NCBI RefSeq assembly: GCF_963676485.1
Contig: NZ_OY781114.1
Coordinates: 310,001-374,000 of the forward strand
From: an uncultured Cohaesibacter sp.
GTDB taxonomy: Bacteria; Pseudomonadota; Alphaproteobacteria; Rhizobiales; Cohaesibacteraceae
Reading direction: 5' to 3'
DNA length: 64,000 nucleotides
The notes under the pieces were generated by a model, which had not been told where the DNA came from, did not search any database, and saw only the letters and a list, made by a program, of their open reading frames with translations. The translations under genes were made by a program, and so were the position numbers. Positions 52,835-61,806 of this stretch are shown here, piece by piece (positions within the stretch are counted from its first letter, which is position 1; each line of letters starts with the position of its first letter).

Positions 52835-53323
52835 TCATGCGTCTTCTCTGGAAGGCTTGGCGGCGGAGAAGTGCAATGCGCCAGCGATCCGGTTCCAGGC
52901 ATTGATATTTGCAATAGCGATGGTGAGCTGAACAATCTCGCTATCACTGAAAACCGCCTTGATCGCAGCCAAGTCGGCCTCTGGTAAAGGGGCCGTCGGA
53001 GACAGAGTGACATGCTCGGCCCAGAAAAGGCCAGCGCGTTCACGCTCACTATAGCCGCCAGAATCGCGCCATACCGGGAGAAGGTCGAGTTTGCCTTCGC
53101 TCACTCCGTTATGTCGTGCAGCCTTCAGGTGGAGTTCTGTGCAGAATCCACAGCCATTCATTTGCGAAATCCGGATCTTGGCAAGCTCCGTGAGCGTCTT
53201 TTCAAGGCCGGTCTCGTCAACAGATTTGCTCATTGCGAGGAGAGCTGCATGGGCTGCAGGCGCTTCTTTTTGAAAGTCGGCATAAGAGAAGGTCAAATCT
53301 TTGGGGGGTGAAAATCTATCCAT
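52835..53323 (-). CDS. Carboxymuconolactone decarboxylase family protein (AhpD-like)
   Basis: A 162-residue protein with the AhpD-type core: 'LEKTLTELAKIRISQMNGCGFCTELHLKAARHNGVSEGKL'. The CGFC pair and nearby His are the redox and proton-relay residues of alkylhydroperoxidase-like members. It likely reduces peroxides or works in oxidative stress. It is divergent from a MarR gene, and a shared 12-bp inverted repeat lies between them. Confidence 0.88.
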   Translation of the reverse strand: MDRFSPPKDLTFSYADFQKEAPAAHAALLAMSKSVDETGLEKTLTELAKIRISQMNGCGFCTELHLKAARHNGVSEGKLDLLPVWRDSGGYSERERAGLFWAEHVTLSPTAPLPEADLAAIKAVFSDSEIVQLTIAIANINAWNRIAGALHFSAAKPSREDA

Positions 53324-53350
53324 CTTGTCACCTTTCGATTGGCTCTATAA

Positions 53351-53386
53351 TATAAGAACTCTTATATTAATATCAGAGTTCTTATA
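53351..53386. promoter_or_regulatory. Inverted repeat operator between AhpD-like and MarR genes
   Basis: TATAAGAACTCT (53351-53362) and AGAGTTCTTATA (53375-53386) are perfect 12-base arms separated by 12 AT-rich bases. The right arm ends at the base before the MarR ATG, so MarR binding would block its own start and the divergent promoter. Little room remains for a MarR ribosome site. Confidence 0.8.
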
Positions 53387-53845
53387 ATGATCAAGAGTTC
53401 AAATCACACACCCCTCCCCAAGGCTGGTGAAGGCAAGCGCGGCGACAACGGATATCTGGGCTATCTGCTTCGGCAGGCGGCGAACACTTATCGCTATCGT
53501 GTGGAAAGTGCGCTTTCGGATTTGCCTCTGACCCAACCGCAATTTTCCGCCTTGGTCATGCTGGAAGCTTATCCAGACCATTCCAGTGCAGATCTGGCGC
53601 GCATGGCCTTTCTCACGCCGCAAACCATGAGCGTCATAGTGAGCAATCTGTCGAAATCGGGGCTGATTACGCGCAGCCCACATGCAGCGCACGGCAGGAA
53701 GCAGCATATCGCGCTCACGGAACTGGGCCACGAAACGCTTCGCGCAGCAAAGGAGCGCGTATATGCCCTTGAAAAGGATCTGCTTGCAGGCGTTTCAGAT
53801 GACGAAGCAGCAACAATCAGGCACTGGCTGGTTAGTCTTCTATGA
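53387..53845 (+). CDS. MarR family transcriptional regulator
   Basis: A 152-residue winged-helix protein: 'LTQPQFSALVMLEAYPDHSSADLARMAFLTPQTMSVIVSNLSKSGLITRSPHAAHGRKQHIALTELG' shows the helix-turn-helix and beta-wing. It probably represses the divergent AhpD-like gene and itself through the adjacent palindrome, as in OhrR/MarR oxidative-stress pairs. No Cys corresponding to the OhrR sensor cysteine is visible, so its signal may be a phenolic or other ligand. Confidence 0.9.
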   Translation: MIKSSNHTPLPKAGEGKRGDNGYLGYLLRQAANTYRYRVESALSDLPLTQPQFSALVMLEAYPDHSSADLARMAFLTPQTMSVIVSNLSKSGLITRSPHAAHGRKQHIALTELGHETLRAAKERVYALEKDLLAGVSDDEAATIRHWLVSLL

Positions 53846-53935
53846 GCGCAACTCTGGCATAGCACTGGCCTAGCGCTTCAACACCGTTTCATGGGCTCAA
53901 ATATGGCTGGAGGAAAAACTGGAAAGACCTAACCT

Positions 53936-53992
53936 ATTGAAAAGGTTGGTCGGAGTGAGGGGATTCGAACCTCCGGCCCCTGCCTCCCGAAG
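53936..53992 (-). repeat. Left att-like direct repeat: 3' half of tRNA-Pro
   Basis: This 57-bp segment matches 63870-63926 at 54 positions. It spans the tRNA-Pro(CGG) 3' half from the anticodon loop through CCA plus 11 flanking bases. The match stops abruptly within the anticodon loop. One change creates an A-C mismatch in the T stem. It is not a functional tRNA. Confidence 0.85.
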
Positions 53993-54982
53993 TCTCCTGC
54001 CGATCCAATACACAAGGATTTCTGCGGGCAAGAGCACTGTTGTATTGGGCTTTTTGAGCCCTAATTCATGTTATGTTCCAAATTTCAGGTTCAACTGAAC
54101 CTAAAAGCACTGTCTCCTTTTTCACTTCAAATATGCCTTCCCGTGCAGCAGCTTTCAGCACTTCCCGTCCCTCGAAAGCTTCCATAGCCAGTGCCCAACT
54201 TGAGCTAGGTTTCCTATTACGTCGGTGAGTTTGCACAATGGGCGGAAAGTTGCCATTTCTTGCAGGTACGAGATCTCTGGTGCTGCAGGAGGAAACGGAC
54301 ATTCGAGGGTGTCACTGGGCGCAACCGAGCCTGAGCGGGCTTGCGGGCCGATTGCGAGCGACCCCCTCCGTCTTCACTAAACCGATGCTATCCCATACAG
54401 TAAGGCGTCCTGAGGTCTTCAGGCTTCAACCGGTCTGGCTATCACTCTCATTTGCTATTGGTCCTTCGGTCAGCATCTGCTGTGGCACAGGGGTAATCTT
54501 GGGGCAGAACAGTCGGAATCCTCGCAAAATTGGTAGGTAAGTTTGGCATCGCTGCAGACGATGTTCAGTGCAGAATGAACCCCCGTGTTATCCCCCCCGA
54601 TCGATTGCATTTGCTTATACAAAATGATCTTTTGAGGGCATTTGTCCTATTGTGGCTGGTTTAGGCGGCTGCACCCGTCCCAGAGGTCCAGATTGTTAGC
54701 TTTTCCGCAAAAATGTTCTTTCCATACATAAAACCTAGACAGACGCTGTTTAGGCGTGGAGTTGAGTGTTTCCAGAGTATCTCGCTTTCTTGGAGCGCCA
54801 ATGCTTAGCCATTTGGCTAACCACGATAGGTTATTGTTCCTATTGCAGGAATTGCTGATTGTTGGGCTCTTTCAACCCTTGATAGTTTCCAATTCAGAAT
54901 CACGACTTGTTTCGATCCAGACATGTAATTCATGCATGTACAAAACAGGAACAAGCTCTATGCCCACAAAATTGAGTGGCCA
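53993..54982. other. Island left arm, degenerate, no clear gene
   Basis: About 1 kb between the left att copy and the autotransporter. One minus-strand frame at 54066-54302 (78 residues, ending 'KKETVLLGSVEPEIWNIT') and one plus-strand frame at 54238-54540 are open, but neither has a clear ribosome site or family features. A palindrome AGGTTCA-AC-TGAACCT lies at 54087-54102. I take the stretch as decayed sequence plus the autotransporter leader. Confidence 0.4.
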
Positions 54983-57700
54983 ATGCCTATGACCTTTCCA
55001 TCGACTAAAGCTTTAACCCATCACTCGAAACAGCGAAACAACCGCAGCGTCTGGCGACCACGGCCGAGCATTTGTGCGGTTTTGTTGACGACAACAGCCC
55101 TCGCGACTGCGCTGCCATACACGGCGAAGGCTGGACGCCTCGGAGAATATATCGATGGAGACGAAGTTCGCGATATCACCAGTTCGGTGAGCTATGATTC
55201 CGTCCTCGTTGTCGGAGAAAACGGCGTTGGCACCCTGAACATCTCGAAGGGCGCAACGGTTACCAATGATGATGATGCGACCATCGGCCAAAATGCTACA
55301 AGCAATGGCACTGTCACGGTGGGTGGCGCGGGCTCGTCCTGGGTAAACGGAGCGCCCGGAACTTACAGAGACCTCTCCATCGGCGGGAAAGGCACTGGTT
55401 CACTCAGTGTCACGAATGGTGGGTCGGTTCACAATGCCAATGGAAAAATCGGCGCATATTATGGTGGTGTAGGGAACGTGGTGGTTAAGGGGCCCGGTTC
55501 AACTTGGACCAACCATGGCTCTCTCTCCATTGGTTTGGGGGAAGGTATATCGAGCATAATGGCCATCGAAGGAGGCGGCAGAGCCATCGGTGTAGGCAGT
55601 GATCAAACTAGCACGCTGTCCATCGAAGATGGCGGCAGAACCATCAGTGTTGTGGGTTATATCGGCTATCATTTAGATGGTGAGGGCACAGTAAGCGTCT
55701 CCGGCACCAACTCGACCTTGGAGGTAACTGGCGACGATTTTACCGTCGGTCGTCGGGGCAATGGCACGCTCAATATTGCCAAAGGCGGCTTGGTAACAGT
55801 CGGCACGGAAACGGGTGGCAACTATAGCGGGACCCTCACTATCGGTGACTCAAATGGTTCGACCGGCATACTCAATATTGGCGCGGCTGCAAATAAAACA
55901 GCGATTGGTGCAGGTACCCTGAAAGCAGCATTTGTTGCGTTCGGATCAGGCACTGGGACAATCGTCTTCAACCACACAGACACGGATTACGAATTTGATA
56001 CGGACGTGAAAGGAACTGGAACGCTGGCCTTCTATTCAGGAGCGACCCAGCTAACCGGGAATTATTCTGGATTTACTGGCTCGGCGACGGTCAATGGCGG
56101 TGTGATGGCCGTCAATAGCACGTTCAATCAAGCCATTAACGTGTTGAGTGGCGGAACACTTGGCGGCACCGGCACGGTCAGCGATGTGACGCTCGCCTCG
56201 GGCGCCATCCTTGCACCGGGCAACTCCATCGGCACGCTGAATGTGAACGGTGATCTGGACTTTGTTGCAGGCTCGACCTATCAGGTTGAAGTGGACAAGG
56301 ATGGCCATTCCGACAAGCTGGTATCCACCGGCTCCGTCAGCATCGATACTGGCGCCACCCTTGCAGTTCTGGCCGAAAACGGCACCGATGATGGCTCCAG
56401 CTATGCGGCCAACACCGAATATTCAATCCTCTCCGCGGACACACTGACTGGTGAGTTTGGCACGATCACCGAGAATTTCGCTTTCCTTGATGCATCCGTT
56501 GACTATTCCGACAAGGAAGCAACCCTGACGCTGACCCGCAGCGGCGGCGGCAGCTTTGCCGATAAGGCCAACACGTCCAACCAGAAAATGGTTGCCAATG
56601 TGGTTGAGGGTCTGGGTTCAGGCAATCCGGTCTATGATGCGGTCCTCACCTTGCCGGATGGGGCGCCAGCAGGCGCCTTCAACCAGTTGACCGGTGAGCT
56701 GCATTCGACCATTCAGACGACGATGACCACCAACAGCAGCATAGACCGCAACGCCGCCAACCAGCGCCTGCGCTCTACCATGGGCGGCATTGGCGGCTCG
56801 GGTCATCAGATCTCCTATGGCTTCCACAATGAAGACGACATCACAGCAGCCATGACGCGCACCCCGCAAATGTGGGCACAGGCCTTTGGCATGTGGGGCG
56901 AGACCGGCGCGACCGCCAACACCGCCAAAATCAAGAATGATAGCAAGGGCTTCCTCGTCGGCATGGATGCAGTGATCTGGAGCGGCTGGCGCACCGGTGC
57001 CTTTGCTGGCTATTCCAACACAACCAACAAGGCGAACGCGATCAACTCGCAAAGTGACATCGACAATTTCCACGCCGGTATCTATGGCGGCACCCAGTTT
57101 GACACTGAAAGCGGGATCATCGATCTCAATCTGGGAGCCAACGTCATCTGGCATCAGGTCGACGCGGACCGCACGGTATCCTTTGGCGGGCTGAGCAATA
57201 ACCTGAGTGCTGACTATGATGCGGCCACCACACAGGCCTTTGCCGAACTTGGCTATACCTACGCATTCGATATGGCACGACTTCAGCCCTTTGCGGGCAT
57301 TGCCGTTATGCACCAGTGGACCGATGGCTTCACTGAGACAGGCGGGGCCAGCGCTCTTACAGCAGAGTCGAAGGACACGGTTCTGGGCGTTTCCACGCTC
57401 GGTGTGCGTGGTGATGTGAGGGTTGGCACAGTGGGCGACATGACTGCTTCGCTCAACGGCTCGGCCGCCTGGCAGCATGCCATGGGTGATGTAGACAGCA
57501 CCACGGACATGCGCTTTGCTTCGGGCGGGAACAGCTTTGCTGTCTCCGGTGCACCCATCGATCGTGACGCAGCCCTTGTCGAGGCGGGCTTCTCACTCAA
57601 CCGCGGCTCGGACCTTTCCGTCAACGTCGCCTATCAGGGCAATTTCAGCGAAAACACCAGAGACCACGGCTTCAAGGCTGGTCTCAAGGTCCAGTTCTAG
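54983..57700 (+). CDS. Autotransporter (type Va) with T5SS/PEP-CTERM-associated repeats
   Basis: A 905-residue outer-membrane autotransporter. A long basic N-region and hydrophobic core ending 'LPYTAKA' form an extended signal peptide. Residues about 70-330 hold degenerate repeats of the 'GTLNISKGATVTNDDDATIGQ...GTVTVGGAGSSWVNG' kind (T5SS/PEP-CTERM-associated repeat). A linker with 'GGTLGGTGTVSDVTLASGAILAPGNSIG' leads to a C-terminal beta-barrel from about residue 640, ending in the terminal Phe of 'GLKVQF'. It presents a beta-helical passenger, likely for adhesion. The ATG at 54983 is preferred over one at 54932; the ribosome site is weak. Confidence 0.87.
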   Translation: MPMTFPSTKALTHHSKQRNNRSVWRPRPSICAVLLTTTALATALPYTAKAGRLGEYIDGDEVRDITSSVSYDSVLVVGENGVGTLNISKGATVTNDDDATIGQNATSNGTVTVGGAGSSWVNGAPGTYRDLSIGGKGTGSLSVTNGGSVHNANGKIGAYYGGVGNVVVKGPGSTWTNHGSLSIGLGEGISSIMAIEGGGRAIGVGSDQTSTLSIEDGGRTISVVGYIGYHLDGEGTVSVSGTNSTLEVTGDDFTVGRRGNGTLNIAKGGLVTVGTETGGNYSGTLTIGDSNGSTGILNIGAAANKTAIGAGTLKAAFVAFGSGTGTIVFNHTDTDYEFDTDVKGTGTLAFYSGATQLTGNYSGFTGSATVNGGVMAVNSTFNQAINVLSGGTLGGTGTVSDVTLASGAILAPGNSIGTLNVNGDLDFVAGSTYQVEVDKDGHSDKLVSTGSVSIDTGATLAVLAENGTDDGSSYAANTEYSILSADTLTGEFGTITENFAFLDASVDYSDKEATLTLTRSGGGSFADKANTSNQKMVANVVEGLGSGNPVYDAVLTLPDGAPAGAFNQLTGELHSTIQTTMTTNSSIDRNAANQRLRSTMGGIGGSGHQISYGFHNEDDITAAMTRTPQMWAQAFGMWGETGATANTAKIKNDSKGFLVGMDAVIWSGWRTGAFAGYSNTTNKANAINSQSDIDNFHAGIYGGTQFDTESGIIDLNLGANVIWHQVDADRTVSFGGLSNNLSADYDAATTQAFAELGYTYAFDMARLQPFAGIAVMHQWTDGFTETGGASALTAESKDTVLGVSTLGVRGDVRVGTVGDMTASLNGSAAWQHAMGDVDSTTDMRFASGGNSFAVSGAPIDRDAALVEAGFSLNRGSDLSVNVAYQGNFSENTRDHGFKAGLKVQF

Positions 57701-58001
57701 GCTTTTTGAAACGCGTGGCTGGCCCTTCGGGGTCAGCTGCATAGTCACTCCGCGTCAATACCGCGCTTTGCCTGAATAGCCGCATTGGGGAAGTCGCCTT
57801 GCAGAGGATGACGTCGGGCAAGCGTCTGGTATGGGCCGCGATTGCCAAGTTAGAACCAGGATCACCGTTCTCATTCGGTGATCTGATGCACCTAGTCGCT
57901 TCGAGCCCTAGGGAACTTTGCAACTGTCAAGCAAGTCATATTGAAGTCGCAATTTTACTTGCAAATTAGGATGGTTACGATTTCCATCGGAGGGCGTCTT
58001 T
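57701..58001. other. Intergenic region, nothing recognised
   Basis: Between the autotransporter and the GT51-like gene. It ends with a GGAGGG ribosome site for the latter. No terminator hairpin with a T-tract, repeat or coding remnant was found. Confidence 0.4.
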
Positions 58002-58658
58002 ATGAAAAGGCTTTTCAAGTTCCTATCAATGGTCTTGGTGCTTTTGGTTATCTGCTGCGGGGGCTATTTTGCATATGGCTTTGTTGACGCCATTACAGCT
58101 GCCGACGATCTGAAAACAAAGGCTGATTCAATTATTGCAACTGGCCTTGGCGGCTCCTCTTTGGGAGAAGAGCGTTATCGTCAACTGTTAATGGTGCAAG
58201 ACCCACAGTTTGAACATCACAATGGGGTAGACATAACAACACCTGGGGCGGGCGTCACAACGATTTCCCAGTCATTGGCAAAGCGTTTGGGTTTTGAGAA
58301 ATTTACTCCGGGTATCGGAAAAATCAAACAAACAGGATATGCACTTGGACTAGAAAGCCAACTGAGCAAAGAGCAGATCATGGCACTCTGGCTTGATACA
58401 CTGGAAATGGGGCAAGGACCTAATGGTTGGGTGACAGGCTTTCATCGCATGAGTGAAGCCTCATACGGCGCCTCTCCGTCGGCAATTCGCGAGGATCAGT
58501 TTTTCACCCTCCTTGCGGTTTTGATAGCTCCCGGACGTTACAAAATTGGTTCAGAAGATGAAGCTCTCTCCAATCGAGTAGAACGTATTCGTCGACTGGT
58601 CTATGGCGAATGTGTTCCTATCGATAATTCCGATGTCTGGTTAGAAGGATGCAGATAG
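58002..58658 (+). CDS. GT51 peptidoglycan glycosyltransferase homologue, both catalytic Glu changed to Gln
   Basis: A 218-residue membrane-anchored protein: one N-terminal membrane segment (residues 5-30), then a GT51 (monofunctional transglycosylase) domain. Motif 1 reads 'VQDPQFEHHNGVD' where the family has EDxxFxxHxG, so the catalytic Glu is Gln. Motif 2 is 'GVTTISQSLAKRL'. Motif 3 reads 'GKIKQTGYALGLESQLSKEQI' where the second catalytic Glu is also Gln. Motif 5-like 'AVLIAPGRYKI' is kept. Both codons are CAA. It is therefore probably inactive as a polymerase and could bind lipid II or glycan strands. It lacks a transpeptidase domain. GGAGGG lies seven bases before the ATG. Confidence 0.8.
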   Translation: MKRLFKFLSMVLVLLVICCGGYFAYGFVDAITAADDLKTKADSIIATGLGGSSLGEERYRQLLMVQDPQFEHHNGVDITTPGAGVTTISQSLAKRLGFEKFTPGIGKIKQTGYALGLESQLSKEQIMALWLDTLEMGQGPNGWVTGFHRMSEASYGASPSAIREDQFFTLLAVLIAPGRYKIGSEDEALSNRVERIRRLVYGECVPIDNSDVWLEGCR

Positions 58659-58933
58659 CCGCTCAGCAAAGCTTTGTTTAAAGGTCGTTTTGTCCGCCCT
58701 GCCGTTGTTTCTTGAACCTCAATTCTGAAGCATCAACGAACGGCAGCAATGACGATGCTCTCTTGCAGCAGATGCCGACCGGCGAACGTCGGTTCAGTTT
58801 GCTTGTTGCACTGCCGCCACAACAGTGGCGCTGGATTTTCCATTTCAGCCAGCATAGAACCTTTTTAAATGAATCGTTTCTTCGGAGCGTTTCCAAACAC
58901 GCGTATTGCTTTTCTGAGCCGAAAGGATTTTCG

Positions 58934-59584
58934 ATGCTTCAAATTTGGGGGCGGCGAACGTCGTCCAATGTTCAAGCCCTTATGTGGTGTGTAGGAGAAC
59001 TGGGATTGGAATATGAGCGGCATGACGCTGGCCATATCTATGGCATGACCGATACGAAACAGTTCTACGAAATGAACCCAAATCGCACGGTTCCTGTTCT
59101 TCGTGATGAGAATGGGCCGTTCCTTTGGGAAACTGGAGCGGTTCTTCGATATCTCTCGGCGACCTATGGTGACAACGCTTTCTGGCCTGAAGATGTGGCA
59201 AAGAAAGCGTTGATAGATATGTGGGCAGAATGGTCAAAAATTAATATCGCAATGAGCTTTACAGGCTCTGTATTTTGGCGTGTTGTTCGAACTCCAGAAG
59301 ATCAGCGCGACCCGGCGGCAATAGAGAAAGCATTGGCTGCATTCCATACCAAACTAAAAATTGCCGAAGATCGACTTCAGGACAATTTTTGGCTGTGTGG
59401 GCGTGACTTCACTCTTGCAGACATTCAATTTGGACACGTTCTCTTTCGTTACTTTGATATCGATATAGAGCGGCCTGACTGGCCAATGTTACGCGCTTAC
59501 TTTGATCGTTTGATGAAGCGAAGCGCCTATTGTGAACATGTTGCCATTTCTTACGAAGAGCTCCGTGGTTCTCCTCCAAGTTAA
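58934..59584 (+). CDS. Glutathione S-transferase family protein
   Basis: A 216-residue cytoplasmic protein with a thioredoxin-fold N-domain ('MLQIWGRRTSSNVQALMWCVGELG', 'NPNRTVPVLRDENGPFLWETGAVLRYLS') and a helical C-domain ('WLCGRDFTLADIQFGHVLFRY'). The Ser in 'RTSSNVQ' is a likely glutathione-activating residue and 'WETGAVLRYL' the G-site. It resembles theta/beta-type GSTs. AAAGGA lies six bases before the ATG; a longer frame from 58712 is non-coding upstream. Substrate unknown. Confidence 0.88.
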   Translation: MLQIWGRRTSSNVQALMWCVGELGLEYERHDAGHIYGMTDTKQFYEMNPNRTVPVLRDENGPFLWETGAVLRYLSATYGDNAFWPEDVAKKALIDMWAEWSKINIAMSFTGSVFWRVVRTPEDQRDPAAIEKALAAFHTKLKIAEDRLQDNFWLCGRDFTLADIQFGHVLFRYFDIDIERPDWPMLRAYFDRLMKRSAYCEHVAISYEELRGSPPS

Positions 59585-59626
59585 GGGTCAGGTCACGGGG
59601 AAATTGGTTCCAAGCAAAGGGAATGA

Positions 59627-59827
59627 CGAAAGAGCACCGCCGAACGACCAGACCTAGCGCACATCATTGGCGCCTGGCGCTGGGAGACTTTTTTCAGCGA
59701 TAGCGAAATCAGCTTGTCTGAAGTGCTTCAACTTGATGCGCAATGTGAAGGCAATCATGATGTCATGCCTACTGTCTTGGTATTGCTTGAAGAAGAGGTG
59801 CCAGTTGGAATGGTAGCCCTATGCTGA
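59627..59827 (+). pseudogene. GNAT acetyltransferase remnant, truncated at both ends
   Basis: A stop-bounded frame of about 66 codons reads 'AERPDLAHIIGAWRWETFF' and ends 'EEEVPVGMVALC', typical of the first third of a GNAT N-acetyltransferase up to the VGMVxLC strand. A TGA sits just before it in frame and a TGA ends it before the acetyl-CoA motif. No start codon is available at the proper place. Confidence 0.6.
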
Positions 59828-59846
59828 TGCTGGAGAACTGCGAGGC

Positions 59847-60782
59847 CTAGTCCAGGCGTTGCCTTGCCAGCCATTGTGTCGGGGTCATTCCAAACTCGAT
59901 ACGGAACGCCCTGCGCAGCGATTGAGCGTCCGGGAAACCGCATTGGACCGCGATATTTTCGACACCCGACGCACCGCGCAACAGAGCATCTTGAGCCCGG
60001 TTTATCCTGGCCCTTCGCAGCCATCCACCAAGACTTCCCCCCGTGCGCGCGCGGATATGTCTGGTCAGGCTACGGCGGCTCATACCAACTTGTCGGGCAA
60101 TCGCATCGAGAGATGGGGTCTGAACCGGCTCGGCCCAAATGCCTTCGAGGATATCGGCAACCCGGCGTTCGGCAGAAGAAATCGGAGATGGTCGTTCGAC
60201 AAGTTGCGGTTGTTCACCACCTCGCTGTGGTGCAACAACGAGATGGCGGGCGACACGATTGGCCTCACCGATGCCGTAGAGGCGGGCAAGCAAATGCAGG
60301 CAGCAATCAAGTCCTGCCGCAATGCCGGCAGATGTTAAAACCTTATCTTCATCAACAAAGATTGCGGCTGGGTCGAGATCAACTGCCGGATAGCGGGTAC
60401 CGAACTCGGCCATCCGCGCCCAATGGGTGGTTGCTCGTTTCCCGTCCAGAAGTCCGGCTTCCGCCAACCCAAAGGCACCAAGGCATAATCCAACGACAAT
60501 TGCTCCGCGCTCATGCGCAAGGCGAAGTTGCTCCAGAATGGCTGGTGAAACCGGTTCTTCCGCATCGCGCCACCCCGGTAGAATGACAACATCAGCCTGC
60601 TGTGCTGTGCTGATTGAATGACAGGTCTCGATGACGAGACCTCCACTGGCCGAAATCCGGCTTTCCTCCGCACATACCACGACCTCGTTGCCGCTTGCCA
60701 GAAAGGGCTCGCCAAAGACGGCAAGAGGAGTGGAAAGCATGAACGGGCTCATGCGGTCATAGGCTAGGATTGCGATGCGCAT
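59847..60782 (-). CDS. GlxA family transcriptional regulator (DJ-1/PfpI + AraC HTH)
   Basis: A 311-residue regulator. Residues about 1-165 form a DJ-1/PfpI-like domain ('VVILPGWRDAEEPVS', nucleophile-elbow 'VGLCLGAFGLAEAGLLDGKRATTHW'). Residues about 210-311 carry two AraC helix-turn-helix motifs ('SLDAIARQVGMSRRSLTRHIRARTGGS' and 'NIAVQCGFPDAQSLRRAFRIEFGMTPTQW'). It is divergent from an isochorismatase-like hydrolase gene 91 bases away, which it probably controls. Confidence 0.9.
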   Translation of the reverse strand: MRIAILAYDRMSPFMLSTPLAVFGEPFLASGNEVVVCAEESRISASGGLVIETCHSISTAQQADVVILPGWRDAEEPVSPAILEQLRLAHERGAIVVGLCLGAFGLAEAGLLDGKRATTHWARMAEFGTRYPAVDLDPAAIFVDEDKVLTSAGIAAGLDCCLHLLARLYGIGEANRVARHLVVAPQRGGEQPQLVERPSPISSAERRVADILEGIWAEPVQTPSLDAIARQVGMSRRSLTRHIRARTGGSLGGWLRRARINRAQDALLRGASGVENIAVQCGFPDAQSLRRAFRIEFGMTPTQWLARQRLD

Positions 60783-60873
60783 TGGCCCAATTTAACAGAA
60801 ACTTGGCCGTCGGGCCACTTATCTGCGTACGATTGCCCAGATAAATTGCTGTGAAACCAAACAGGAGACTTCC

Positions 60874-61371
60874 ATGAATAGTGCCCTTCTCGTCATTGAT
60901 ATTCAGAATGACTATTTTCCAGGCGGCTTGCTACCGTTGCATAAGGCTAAGGAGGTCGAAACCCTCATTGTCCGTGAAATCGAACATGCTGCCAGTGTGG
61001 GTGAACGCGTAATTCTCATCCGCCATGTCTCGAAAGCATCCTCCGGTTTGTTTGCAGCCAATGGAACCGGATCGGAAATTCGACCGACAGTATTGGCCGC
61101 AGCAAGCAGGGCTCCGATCGTGATCAAGCAGATGGCCGATGCGTTTCAGGATACCGATCTAACCGAACATCTCGCCGGTATCGAGAAGATCCGGATTTGT
61201 GGAATGATGACGCAGAATTGTGTGGTGTTTACAGCCATGTCGGAGGCAGCTGCACCATACGAAGTTACTGTTCTTGGTGATCTGTGCGCTGCGCCTTCAG
61301 AGGTTGTTCACAAAGTGGCATTAAATGCGTTGGGATCCAAATTAAGGGTCGAAAATATCACCAGCTCTTGA
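60874..61371 (+). CDS. Isochorismatase-like cysteine hydrolase
   Basis: A 165-residue hydrolase with triad residues Asp in 'LLVIDIQNDYF', Lys in 'VIKQMADAF' and Cys in 'CGMMTQNCVVFTA'. It belongs to the nicotinamidase/isochorismatase group and is shorter than the copy at 31015. The pairing with a divergent GlxA-type regulator is a common arrangement for small detoxifying or scavenging hydrolases. The substrate is not known. A good site (AGGAGACTTCC) precedes the ATG. Confidence 0.88.
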   Translation: MNSALLVIDIQNDYFPGGLLPLHKAKEVETLIVREIEHAASVGERVILIRHVSKASSGLFAANGTGSEIRPTVLAAASRAPIVIKQMADAFQDTDLTEHLAGIEKIRICGMMTQNCVVFTAMSEAAAPYEVTVLGDLCAAPSEVVHKVALNALGSKLRVENITSS

Positions 61372-61806
61372 GGGGACCGATAGATTTGACCCCTAAGTTG
61401 GATTGCTGCTTTGATCGCAAACATGCAATCGGGTGGCTCAAAATGCAGTGTTAGCTCGAATGTCTGGCATGACGAATCCGCACGGTGGGTTGTGTCCGCC
61501 TGCAGATGCCCAGTAACAGGATGTTGCGACACAGCATCAGTCGGGCCTCGAATGGACGAATAGAACGCGATTACCAATCACGACCTAGGTGAGTGATTTG
61601 GGATGACAATGCAATGCATTTGGTCTCCTCGAGCCAGATCTGGAGAGGAAAAATAGGTGATTTCCAAAAGTGAAAGTCTACAGGTCAGCAAACAAAAGCA
61701 AAAGAATAGACCTTTGAGGTCGGACACTCCCGGCTATATTCCTCAAAATAAACAAAATTACAGATAAACTCCAGCTTCCTTCAGACGAGAATTTCCGGTT
61801 GTTCAA
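61372..61806. other. Island non-coding stretch, nothing recognised
   Basis: About 435 bases between the hydrolase and the rhomboid gene. It is AT-rich toward the right. Short frames are open on the minus strand but show no family features. It may hold decayed sequence and the rhomboid promoter. Confidence 0.35.

Noticed and set aside
53946-53992. A second tRNA gene
   Set aside because: Only the 3' half is present and the sequence diverges in the anticodon loop; no 5' half follows, so it is an att remnant.
54238-54540. 100-residue plus-strand frame in the island left arm
   Set aside because: No ribosome site, no recognisable domain, and unusual composition; more likely chance.
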